Assembly (NCBI GenBank): GCA_964345925.1 | Contig: CAYFSP010000030.1 | Coordinates: 1 to 21,180 of the forward strand | From: Miniphocaeibacter sp964345925 | GTDB lineage: Bacteria > Bacillota > Clostridia > Tissierellales > Peptoniphilaceae | Length of the DNA: 21,180 nt | Direction: 5' to 3' | In this document: piece by piece, positions 7,510-14,976 of the stretch | How positions within the stretch are numbered: the first letter of the stretch is position 1 | Layout: each line of letters begins with the position of its first letter | Notes under the pieces: model-generated | Told to the model about the DNA's origin: nothing | Database searches by the model: none | Seen by the model: the letters and a program-made list of their open reading frames with translations, nothing else | Position numbers and translations under genes: made by a program

Positions 7510-8175
7510 TTATAATAATTTTTTATATAGCCATTCACCAAAATACTGAATTACATTTACAAGTATTAATAATGTAAAAACTCCTAAATATAATATAGTA
7601 TTATTAAAACTCTGATATCCATATGTAAGAGCTATTGCTCCTATTCCTCCACCACCTACGGCTCCAGCAATAGTTGTCGCTGCAATATTATTTACAGTGG
7701 CCAATGTTATTATTGAAATAATAGAAGGAATACATTCTTTAATAATAACCTTCCTTATTATTTGAAAGTCTGTTGCACCTAAAGATCGTGCCGCCTCTAT
7801 TAAATTTGTATCCACCTGTATGAAACTATTCTCCAACAATCTTGCAATAAAAGCCGTAGCTGCAACTGATAAAGGTAAAATTATTGCTTTTGTTCCTATT
7901 GTTGTTCCTACTACTAGCCTTGTTAATGGGGCTATGGATACTATAAGTATCAATATTGGAAAAGACCTTATACTATTTATTATAAAACTCAATATCCTAT
8001 AAGTTTTTTTCTTATAATTTAACCCCGTTGGTCCATATAAAGTCAATAATACCGCAAGAATAAACCCTAGAATAAAACCTATTAGTATAGTAAAAAAAAC
8101 TATTGTTATTGTTTCAAATATGGATGGTAAGATTAATTTGTTCCAATAATTAAGTGTTTCTTCGTTAATTCTCAA
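7510..8175 (-). CDS. metI: MetI, methionine ABC transporter permease
   Basis: A 221-residue inner-membrane permease with about five membrane segments. It carries the permease coupling motif around residues 130-150 (EAARSLGATDFQIIRKVII, the EAA loop) and the MetI-like run AGAVGGGGIGAIALTYGYQ near the end. Start is TTG at 8175, seven bases after AGGAGG. It follows metN by 15 bases. The gene is intact, unlike the binding-protein gene of the same operon. Family membership is clear; the substrate is inferred from MetN's NIL domain and MetQ. Confidence 0.9.
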   Translation of the reverse strand: MRINEETLNYWNKLILPSIFETITIVFFTILIGFILGFILAVLLTLYGPTGLNYKKKTYRILSFIINSIRSFPILILIVSIAPLTRLVVGTTIGTKAIILPLSVAATAFIARLLENSFIQVDTNLIEAARSLGATDFQIIRKVIIKECIPSIISIITLATVNNIAATTIAGAVGGGGIGAIALTYGYQSFNNTILYLGVFTLLILVNVIQYFGEWLYKKLL

Positions 8176-8190
8176 ATATATACCTCCTAT

Positions 8191-9153
8191 TTAATAATGT
8201 TTATACCTTATATTTCTTTCTTCAAGATACTCTTTTATGGGAGTTATATATTTAGAAGAAATGCTTATCATTACTGTATCCAATGTTTTATTTTTAAGTT
8301 CTAACTTTTCATTTCTCAATAATTTAAAATCCACATCTATAGTTTTGACCATATTACTAAATAAAGTAGCATCTTCACTTAAGCTATCATAAAAAATTTC
8401 TATTCTTTCTTCGCCATCTAAAGATTTATTACTATCAGTTTTTCCTAATAAACGCAATAATGATTCATCCTTATCTACAAACATATCCTCTACAGACCCA
8501 GTTGCTTTTATAACCCCATCCTCTACTATTGCCATATCATCACATAACTTTTGAATTACATCCATTTCATGCGTTACAACAACTATTGTTATCTTTAGTT
8601 CATCGTTTATATCCTTTAACAAGGATACAATAGAATCCGTACTATTGGGATCCAAAGCAGAGGTAGCTTCATCACATAAAAGTATTTTAGGATTCATTGC
8701 TAAAGCTCTAGCTATTGATACTCTCTGTTTCTGTCCTCCTGACAACTCCCTTGCTTTGCTATAACATTTGTCCGATATATTTACTAAGTCCAATAAGTTT
8801 TTTACCCTATTATTAATATGATCTTTTTTACATTCCCATATGGACATAGGCAAAGCAATATTATCAAATACCGTAGATCTTGATATTAGTGGAAAGTTTT
8901 GAAAAATCATTCCAATATCTTTTCTTAATAGTCTAATATCTTTATCTGACAAGGATTCAACTTCAGTATTAAATATTTTAATAGAACCAGAATCATAATT
9001 TTCAAGTCTGTTTATACATCTTAATAATGTTGATTTTCCAGCACCACTTCTTCCTGCAATGCCAAAGACCTCACCTTCATTTATTGTTAAATTAATATCT
9101 TTTAAAACCTCAATATCTCCATAAGATTTTTTCAAATTTTCTATCTCTATCAA
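8191..9153 (-). CDS. metN: MetN, methionine ABC transporter ATP-binding protein
   Basis: A 320-residue ATPase. It shows Walker A GRSGAGKST, the Q-loop in IGMIFQNF, signature LSGGQKQR, Walker B KILLCDEATSALDP and an H-loop in VVTHEMDV. The C-terminal 75 residues form a NIL domain (IEIFYDSLSED to the end), which in MetN senses methionine and inhibits transport. Start is TTG at 9153, six bases after AGGAGG (9160-9165); an in-frame ATG at 9189 lacks such a site. It is the first gene of metN-metI-DUF169-metQ. No S-box or T-box is visible in the 146 bases between the start and the hydrogenase terminator. Confidence 0.9.
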   Translation of the reverse strand: MIEIENLKKSYGDIEVLKDINLTINEGEVFGIAGRSGAGKSTLLRCINRLENYDSGSIKIFNTEVESLSDKDIRLLRKDIGMIFQNFPLISRSTVFDNIALPMSIWECKKDHINNRVKNLLDLVNISDKCYSKARELSGGQKQRVSIARALAMNPKILLCDEATSALDPNSTDSIVSLLKDINDELKITIVVVTHEMDVIQKLCDDMAIVEDGVIKATGSVEDMFVDKDESLLRLLGKTDSNKSLDGEERIEIFYDSLSEDATLFSNMVKTIDVDFKLLRNEKLELKNKTLDTVMISISSKYITPIKEYLEERNIRYKHY

Positions 9154-9197
9154 TTTCCACCTCCTAATTTTTAAATAAAATTTATTCACAACATATT

Positions 9198-9227
9198 ATA
9201 TTATGCAATATATTATTAGATTGTTAA
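9198..9227 (-). promoter_or_regulatory. Possible promoter of the metN operon
   Basis: TTAACA (9222-9227), 18 bases, TAATAT (9198-9203) on the minus strand. The region is so AT-rich that other choices are possible. Confidence 0.35.
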
Positions 9228-9299
9228 ATATATATTCCTCTTAAATATTCTTTTTTTAATATGATAGATTGTAAAATTAAATTCAACAGTTAAAATAAA

Positions 9300-9347
9300 A
9301 AATTTCTTAAATATAATTTGTTAATACAAATTATATTTAAGAAATTT
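9300..9347 (-). terminator. Long perfect hairpin after hydA, probable terminator
   Basis: A perfect 22-bp inverted repeat (9300-9321 with 9326-9347) around a four-base loop TAAT, made almost only of A and T. It follows the hydA stop by about 10 bases, with a T-rich stretch beyond it on the minus strand. It probably ends the hydrogenase transcript and protects its 3' end. Confidence 0.7.
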
Positions 9348-9356
9348 AAGCTTAAT

Positions 9357-11099
9357 CTATAACCTAGGGCTGGCTTTATATTTAGTATGAAGTAATTTCT
9401 CAGAAATTTCTGACCCTGGTTTCTCTAAGAATTCTTCATATAATTTTATGATCATTGGATTTTCATGGGCTTTTCTTATTGTCTTATCCCTATCAACCTT
9501 ATAAATACCCTCTGCTCTCTTTCTAAGTATGGATAGATCACCATGATGATAAGGTTGACCAGCGCCTCCAATACATCCTCCTGGACAAGCCATAACCTCT
9601 ATAGCATCAAAATATTCTTCCCCATTTCTTATTTTATCTAATAGTTTTCTAGTATTTCCCAATCCATTTGCAACTGCAATTTTAATAATTCTTCCTGCTA
9701 TTTCTATTTCAGTCGTCTTTATTCCCTTTATTCCTCTTATTTCAGTAAATTCCATATAGCCTAAAGGTTCACCTGTTAACCATTCATAAGCAGTTCTAAC
9801 TGTTGCTTCTATAACTCCACCAGTGGATCCAAAGATTGCCGCTGCTCCCGTGGATTCACCCATTATACTATCAAAGTCCTCTTCTTCTAAAAGCTCAAAA
9901 TTTATTCCTGCTTCCTTAATCATTATCCCTAATTCCCTTGTTGTAATTACTAAGTCTACATCTGGCTTTCCTTCATTCATAAGTTCAGGTCTTGCAGATT
10001 CATATTTCTTAGCAACACAAGGCATTACTGAAACAACTACTATATCCTCTGGATCAATGTTCATCTTTGATGCATAATATGTTTTTGCTATTGTACCAAA
10101 CATTTCATGAGGTGATTTACAAGTTGATGGAATATCCAACATATTAGGGAATTGCTGTTCCATAAAATTCACCCAAGAAGGACAACATGATGTTAAGATT
10201 GGTAATTTACCACCATTTTGTAATCTATTTGCAAATTCATGTGCTTCTTCCATAACAGTTAAATCAGCTGCAAAATTCGTATCGAATACTTTATCAAATC
10301 CTAAATTTCTAAGGGCAAATACCATTTTACCCGTTAAATCAAGACCTGCTTCCAATCCGAATTCCTCACCTAATGCAACTCTAACTGCTGGTGCTGTTTG
10401 TACTATAACATGTTTGTTTTTATTGTGTAATAATCTCCATAATTTACCTATATTATTTATTTCAGTTAATGCCCCTGTTGGACAAACTGCAACACATTGA
10501 CCACAGAATGTACATGTAGTATTGTACATAGATTTATCAAAAGTAGAACCTACATATGTGTTAAACCCTCTACCAATTGTAGCTAAAGCTCCAACTGTTT
10601 GAGTTATATTACATGCTGTTTCACATCTTTTACATAAAATACATTTATTTGGATCTCTCATTATTGATAGACTGTCTACATCAACTTTATATTGACTTTT
10701 TTCTCCATCATAATGAATTTTTCTTATTCCCAAATCCGCTGCTAATTTTTGTAACTCACAATCCATATTTTTAGCACACACTAAACAATCTGTAGGGTGA
10801 TTTGAAAGTAGTAATTCTACTACTGTTCTTCTTGCCTTAATAGCTCTTGCAGATTCCGTTTTTATCTCCATACCTTCAAATACTGGAGTAGCACATGCTG
10901 CAACTAATTTACCAGTATTTAAAAGTTCCACCATACAAACCCTACATGAAGCCATTTTATTTTCCAATTCTATTTCATGTAAATTCAAGTGACATAATGT
11001 AGGAATTTTAATCTTTAACATCTTTGCTGCAGAAAGTATTGTTGTTCCCTCTTTAACAGCTAGTTTATTATCATTTATGATTATATTTACCATTTTCAT
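9357..11099 (-). CDS. hydA: [FeFe] hydrogenase catalytic subunit HydA/HndD
   Basis: A 580-residue iron hydrogenase that forms or oxidises H2. In order: a [2Fe-2S] domain (Cys36, 52, 55, 69), the His-ligated [4Fe-4S] site (His101, Cys105, 108, 114), two [4Fe-4S] motifs (Cys153/156/159/163 and Cys196/199/202/206), then the H-cluster domain with L1 TSCCPSW (303-309), L2 MPCVAKK (Cys361) and L3 MACPGGCIGGAGQP (Cys505, Cys509). Cys305 corresponds to the proton-relay Cys of CpI. All ligands are present, so the subunit should be active. Length matches HndD. Start is ATG at 11099 after GGAG. It is the last gene of hydC-hydB-hydA; with HydB and HydC it would form an NAD(P)-linked, possibly electron-bifurcating enzyme. 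Confidence 0.95.
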   Translation of the reverse strand: MKMVNIIINDNKLAVKEGTTILSAAKMLKIKIPTLCHLNLHEIELENKMASCRVCMVELLNTGKLVAACATPVFEGMEIKTESARAIKARRTVVELLLSNHPTDCLVCAKNMDCELQKLAADLGIRKIHYDGEKSQYKVDVDSLSIMRDPNKCILCKRCETACNITQTVGALATIGRGFNTYVGSTFDKSMYNTTCTFCGQCVAVCPTGALTEINNIGKLWRLLHNKNKHVIVQTAPAVRVALGEEFGLEAGLDLTGKMVFALRNLGFDKVFDTNFAADLTVMEEAHEFANRLQNGGKLPILTSCCPSWVNFMEQQFPNMLDIPSTCKSPHEMFGTIAKTYYASKMNIDPEDIVVVSVMPCVAKKYESARPELMNEGKPDVDLVITTRELGIMIKEAGINFELLEEEDFDSIMGESTGAAAIFGSTGGVIEATVRTAYEWLTGEPLGYMEFTEIRGIKGIKTTEIEIAGRIIKIAVANGLGNTRKLLDKIRNGEEYFDAIEVMACPGGCIGGAGQPYHHGDLSILRKRAEGIYKVDRDKTIRKAHENPMIIKLYEEFLEKPGSEISEKLLHTKYKASPRL

Positions 11100-11105
11100 A
11101 GTTCA

Positions 11106-12977
11106 TTACTCCTTTATTATGGCATGAACTGGACAACCATTGTAACATGCTCCACATTTAATACATTTTTCATTATCTATTACATGTAATTCTCTTACCT
11201 TACCTGAAATGCAATGTACTGGACAGACTTTAGCACATTTTGTACAACCTATACAGCTATCTAAAACCTTGTACTCTAAAAGATTTGTACAAATTTTTGC
11301 AGGACATTTATGATTATATACATGTTCCTCGTATTCTTCTCTAAAACTATCTAAAGTAGAAAGTATAGGATTTGGCGCTGACTGTCCTAATGCGCATAAA
11401 GAAGTGTCTTTTATTATATTGGATAATTCCTCTAAGTTATCCAAGTCGGTTTCATCTGCTTTTCCATCGGAAATCTTAGTAAGAATTTCGTACAATCTCT
11501 TATTTCTAATTCTACAAGGAGTACATTTCCCACAAGATTCCTCTAAAGTAAATTCCAAGTAAAACTTAGCTATATCAACCATGCAGTTGTCTTCATCCAT
11601 AACTATCATTCCACCTGATCCCATCATAGATCCTTTTTCTAATAATGAGTCGTAATCAATAGGAGTATCTAAATCATCTGCAGTTATGCATCCACCTGAA
11701 GGTCCTCCTGTTTGAACGGCTTTGAATTCTCTATCATTTTGAATTCCTCCACCTATATCATATAATATCTCTCTTAATGTAGTTCCCATTGGAACTTCTA
11801 CAAGACCAATATTATTCACTTTTCCCGCCAAGGCAAAAACTTTAGTTCCCTTTGATTTTTCCGTACCAATTGAGCTAAACCATTCTGCACCCTTTTCAAT
11901 AATAACTGGAATATTTGCATATGTTTCAACATTGTTTATTAATGTAGGCTTTCCATATAATCCAGAAGTTGATGGATAAGGCGGTTTAGAAGTAGGTTCT
12001 CCTCTTTTTCCTTCAATAGAATTTATTAAAGCAGTCTCTTCTCCACAGACAAAAGCTCCTGCACCAAATTTCATATCTATATCAAAAGAGAAATCCGTTC
12101 CTAAAATATTTTTACCTAGTAGTCCAATTTCTCTGGCTTGCTTAATTGCTTTTCCCAATCTTTCAATAGCTAATGGATATTCAGCTCTAATATATACATA
12201 ACCCTGATTGGCACCAATGACATAACCAGCAATAGCCATGGCTTCAATTATGGAATGAGGATCCCCTTCCAATATGGATCTATCCATAAATGCACCTGGA
12301 TCCCCTTCATCTGCATTACAGATTACATATTTTTCATCAGAAGGAGCATTTTTTGTAAATTCCCATTTTAAACCAGCAGGGAAACCACCACCTCCCCTAC
12401 CTCTTAAACCAGAATCCTTAATTATATTTATAATATCCTCTCTGCTATATTCAATTAAGCATTTTGCAAATGGCAAATATCCACCATATCCTATGTATTC
12501 TTCAATAACCTCTGGGTTTATTATTCCACAATTTCTTAATGCTATTCTAAGTTGTTTTTTATAAAATGGAATATCATCTTGTATTGATATTTCTTCATTG
12601 CTATGTGGTAAAGTGTATAAAAGTCTGTTTACAAGTTCACCCTTTATAATATCCTTTTGGATAATTTCCTCTGCATCCTATGGTTGAACGTGAGTATAGA
12701 AAGTATCAGTTGGGAATATCTTTACAATAGGTCCTCGTTCGCAAAATCCTAAACAACCAGTGATATGTACTGAACATTTATCTTCCAATTTGTATTCAAC
12801 TATTAATTTTTTTAATTCCTCAAGTAATTCTAAACTCTTAGCAGAAGTACAGCCTGTACCTCCACAGACTAAAATCTCTTTTTTAGTATTGTCCCCTTTG
12901 TTGATTCTATTATGTAATAATTCTTTGTAACTATCTTTTAATTTAATTAACTCTTCGTAATTTTTTACTATATTCAT
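11106..12977 (-). pseudogene. hydB: HydB/HndC (NuoF-like) hydrogenase subunit interrupted by one in-frame TAG
   Basis: The NAD(H)-oxidising flavoprotein subunit of the hydrogenase. ATG at 12977 opens a thioredoxin-like [2Fe-2S] domain (Cys38, 43, 75, 79; CGGTGCTS and HITGCLGFCERGP) that ends FYTHVQP at a TAG (12678-12680, codon 100). The same frame then continues DAEEIIQKD, on to ALRNCGIINPEVIEEYIG, the NADH/FMN core (GLRGRGGGGFPAGLKW, CNADEGDPGAFMDR), the ESCGKCTPCR cluster site and two C-terminal [4Fe-4S] motifs (CIGCTKCAKVC, CIKCGACYNGC). Total 623 residues, the usual length. Intact homologues read P-E-D at the stop, so a GAG to TAG change fits. A downstream TTG at 12476 has only a weak ribosome site and would give a core lacking the N-terminal cluster. 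Two separate proteins (HndB-like plus NuoF-like) is the alternative, but the linker after the TAG stays coding. Confidence 0.88.
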
Positions 12978-12997
12978 ATTAATCCCCTATAAAATAA

Positions 12998-13449
12998 TTA
13001 TCTGTATTTTTTCAATATTTTATCAATATCTTTTGGAGTTATATGACCATAAATATCTCCATTTATTTTAACAACTGGTGCAAGACCACAAGCTCCAATA
13101 CATCTAATGCCTTCCATGGAGTATTTTCCATCTTCACTTGTCTCACCATTTTTAATTCCGAGTAAATTTGTAAGTTCAGTTATTATGTCGNNNNNNNNNN
13201 NNNNNNNNNNNNNNNNNNNNNNNNNNNNNNNNNNNNNNNNNNNNNNNNNNNNNNNNNNNNNNNNNNNNNNNNNNNNNNNNNNNNNNNNNNTATTATGTCG
13301 ACTATTGCATCTGGTATAAAACCATATTCCTGTTGTGCCATTTGTAAAGCTGGCATTACTGCACCTGGAATATTCTTAATCTCCTTTAGATAATTAATAA
13401 ATTTTCTAAGTTTTGGCATATCCTGTTCAACGTCGTAATTATAATTCAT
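12998..13449 (-). CDS. hydC: HydC/HndA (NuoE-like) hydrogenase subunit containing an assembly gap
   Basis: A small [2Fe-2S] subunit of the NAD-linked hydrogenase. ATG at 13449 follows AAGGAGG. The 53 readable N-terminal codons (to PDAIVDII) and the 64 C-terminal codons (TELTNLLGIKNGETSEDGKY, then RCIGACGLAPVVKINGDIYG to a TAA at 12998) match NuoE. The middle, which should carry the CxxxxC pair and the Tyr-Gly-Val-x-x-Phe-Tyr region, is missing because of 100 N (13191-13290). The two halves need a gap length of 2 modulo 3 to stay in frame; about 140 bases would restore the usual ~163 residues. Only two of four cluster ligands (CIGAC) are visible. It is the first gene of the operon. Confidence 0.85.
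13191..13290. other. Assembly gap of 100 N
   Basis: Exactly 100 undetermined bases, the usual filler for a gap of unknown size, within hydC. The same 10 bases, tattatgtcg, stand immediately on both sides (13181-13190 and 13291-13300). Confidence 0.95.
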
Positions 13450-13477
13450 AAAATCCTCCTTGAATTTTCTCGACATT

Positions 13478-13506
13478 ATTATAATAATATATGTTATTTG
13501 AATCAA
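13478..13506 (-). promoter_or_regulatory. Promoter of the hydCBA operon
   Basis: TTGATT (13501-13506), 17 bases, TATAAT (13478-13483) on the minus strand, with the start point about 22 bases before the hydC ATG. No Rex-type box (TTGTTAA-N4-TTAACAA) was seen. Confidence 0.65.
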
Positions 13507-13714
13507 TTTATAGATTTTCCTTTCAAAATACATATTTATATAGTTTATTCATAATTTATAATAATTATTAGTATTTTTACGAGATTAATCTAATATATAT
13601 ATAATTATTCATATCTTTTCTATATTACTTTATAAATGATATAGTTTATCGATTATCTTTGTTTCCTTTTCTTGATAATTGCCCCTATAGGTTTTATTTT
13701 GTCCCGTTTCCGTC

Positions 13715-13731
13715 TTTGACTTTCTTTGATT
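13715..13731. promoter_or_regulatory. CtsR-like heat-shock operator
   Basis: TTTGACT-TTC-TTTGATT agrees with the reverse complement of the CtsR consensus RGTCAAA-NAN-RGTCAAA at 13 of 14 heptad positions and has the required central T. It overlaps the -35 box of the plus-strand promoter, a typical place for CtsR repression. Confidence 0.5.
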
Positions 13732-13744
13732 AATGCTATATAAT
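13716..13744 (+). promoter_or_regulatory. Orphan plus-strand promoter
   Basis: TTGACT (13716-13721), 17 bases, TATAAT (13739-13744): nearly the perfect vegetative consensus. No gene follows on this strand before the terminator at 13804-13858. Confidence 0.65.
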
Positions 13745-13750
13745 TAAATT

Positions 13751-13858
13751 GTTCAGTAAGAAAAGGGGTGATTAAAAATTACTCCAATATACAACTCACA
13801 TAAAAAGAACATTATTATACAATCAATAATCAATCGTATAATAATGTTCTTTATTTTT
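13751..13858 (+). ncRNA. Candidate small RNA, about 108 nt
   Basis: Bounded by a near-consensus promoter (start expected near 13751) and by a strong hairpin with ATTTTT on the plus strand (13804-13858). The transcript would contain AAAAGGGGTG (a ribosome-site-like element) but only an 11-codon frame. It could be a genuine short RNA, or the remnant of a lost heat-shock gene's leader. It is also antisense to the extreme 3' end of the Crp-family transcript. Confidence 0.35.
13804..13858. terminator. Bidirectional terminator after the Crp-family gene
   Basis: A perfect 17-bp stem (13804-13820 with 13836-13852) and a 15-base loop. On the minus strand it ends the Crp-family gene, followed by TTTTTA; on the plus strand it is followed by ATTTTT. 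Confidence 0.8.
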
Positions 13859-14564
13859 ACATTTCACCAGATATTTCTTCAAATTTTTCTATATCTTTTA
13901 AAAGTATTTTTTTATTCCCTAGTACTTCTAAATATCCTTCATTTTTAAAATAATGTAATTTTCTAGTTATAGTTTCTCTACTAGTACCAGCAAAGCTTGC
14001 CATCTCTTCCCTACTAATAGGAAAGTCCAGTAGTATTCCATCATTTGTCTGCTTTCCAAATACATCAGCTAAATCAAGTAGTAAACTTGCAACTTTCCCA
14101 TCTGCAGTTCCATTGAATAATCTATCAATAAGGCCTTCAGCTAATCTAATTCTATCAAAGGATTTTTCTAAAATATTTCTTAAGGACTTTGTATTATTTA
14201 GAATTACCTCATCGAATTTAACTTTTGATAGAGTTGCAACTACGCCACTTTCTATTACTTCGCCAATATATTTATATTCATCATCTTTTAAAAGGTTAAG
14301 ACCTCCTACAAAATCTCCTGAAGAATATAGATATAATATTTGTTCTCTTCCATCTAATAAGTTTTTATATATTTTTATTTTACCTTCTACTACTATATAT
14401 AATTTATCTGCAATATCGCCTGTTTCAAAAATAATATCTCCATTTTTAACTTTATGAATTTCTACACCGTCTATTATTTGTTCTTTTTCCATATCGGACA
14501 AATCATAAAAAAACGGAATTTTTTCCAAAGTATTTTTATCTATAAAATTGTCATTTCTCGTCAT
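13857..14564 (-). CDS. Crp/Fnr family transcription regulator
   Basis: A 235-residue regulator. Residues about 20-120 form a cyclic-nucleotide-binding-like beta-roll (FETGDIADKLYIVVEGKIKI, then YLYSSGDFVGGLNLL); a long dimer helix follows, and residues about 168-215 are a winged helix-turn-helix with the recognition segment GTSRETITRKLHYF, as in Fnr and ArcR-like proteins. It contains no Cys at all, so it cannot hold an Fnr-type iron-sulfur cluster; the signal is unknown. Start is ATG at 14564 after AAGGGG; a TATAAT box lies at 14601-14606. Position next to the hydrogenase operon suggests a possible role in fermentation control, but no binding site was recognised there. Confidence 0.9.
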   Translation of the reverse strand: MTRNDNFIDKNTLEKIPFFYDLSDMEKEQIIDGVEIHKVKNGDIIFETGDIADKLYIVVEGKIKIYKNLLDGREQILYLYSSGDFVGGLNLLKDDEYKYIGEVIESGVVATLSKVKFDEVILNNTKSLRNILEKSFDRIRLAEGLIDRLFNGTADGKVASLLLDLADVFGKQTNDGILLDFPISREEMASFAGTSRETITRKLHYFKNEGYLEVLGNKKILLKDIEKFEEISGEM

Positions 14565-14645
14565 GGCAATCCCCTTCTACTAATAGTCAATATACTATAT
14601 ATTATACCACTATTATTGATAACCAAACTCTATATATAAACTTTA

Positions 14646-14674
14646 TTACAAATTAAACCACATTATTGTATAAT
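14646..14674 (+). promoter_or_regulatory. Promoter of the YlxP-like gene
   Basis: TTACAA (14646-14651), 17 bases, TATAAT (14669-14674), with AAGGAG before the ATG at 14694. Confidence 0.5.
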
Positions 14675-14693
14675 TACATTTAAGGAGAGTCTT

Positions 14694-14975
14694 ATGAAAA
14701 TATTATTACTTACTATAGAACTATATATCCCTTGGTCCAATTCTTTGAAGGACAAGCGTTCAGTATCAAAAAGTCTAATTCATAAATTAAGAAATAATTT
14801 TAATATTTCAATTGTTGAATCAGATAACCAAAATAAACTACAGAAACTAACAATTAGCATTTCCAATATTGTTTTTAATAACTTACAATCTTCTAAATTT
14901 CAAGAAAGTATTATTTCATTTATAGAAAGTAATACTGAAGCAGTAATAACAAATATTGTTACAGAGGTATTGTAA
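14694..14975 (+). CDS. DUF503 / YlxP-like protein
   Basis: A 93-residue protein that matches the DUF503 pattern: an N-terminal strand, then SLKDKRSVSKSLIHKLRNNF, and VESDNQNKLQKLTISIS with alternating hydrophobic residues. In B. subtilis, ylxP lies in the nusA-infB-rbfA operon; here it stands alone. It is divergent from the Crp-family gene and converges on purH with one base between the two stops, so the 3' ends must overlap. No clear terminator is seen there. Function in the family is not well defined; a ribosome-linked role has been suggested from gene context elsewhere. Confidence 0.82.
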   Translation: MKILLLTIELYIPWSNSLKDKRSVSKSLIHKLRNNFNISIVESDNQNKLQKLTISISNIVFNNLQSSKFQESIISFIESNTEAVITNIVTEVL

Positions 14976-14976
14976 A

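Larger units (their letters stand above)
13507..13803. other. Intergenic region between the hydrogenase operon and the Crp-family gene
   Basis: About 300 bases without a protein-coding gene. The left part (to about 13640) is nearly pure AT, with a small palindrome AGATTAATCT. The right part is less AT-rich and holds the orphan plus-strand promoter with a CtsR-like operator. The hexamer GTTTCC occurs twice (about 13661 and 13705), followed each time by a TTGAT-like element. The only start on the plus strand is a GTG at 13768 with 11 codons, which I do not take as a gene. Confidence 0.6.

Noticed and set aside
9154..9299. S-box or T-box ahead of metN
   Set aside because: None of the conserved core elements can be found in the 146 bases available.
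12678..12680. TAG in hydB as pyrrolysine
   Set aside because: Neighbouring genes are broken by TAA and TGA as well, and no pyl genes are visible; Glu to stop by one base is simpler.
13857..14564. Oxygen-sensing Fnr with an iron-sulfur cluster
   Set aside because: The protein contains no cysteine.
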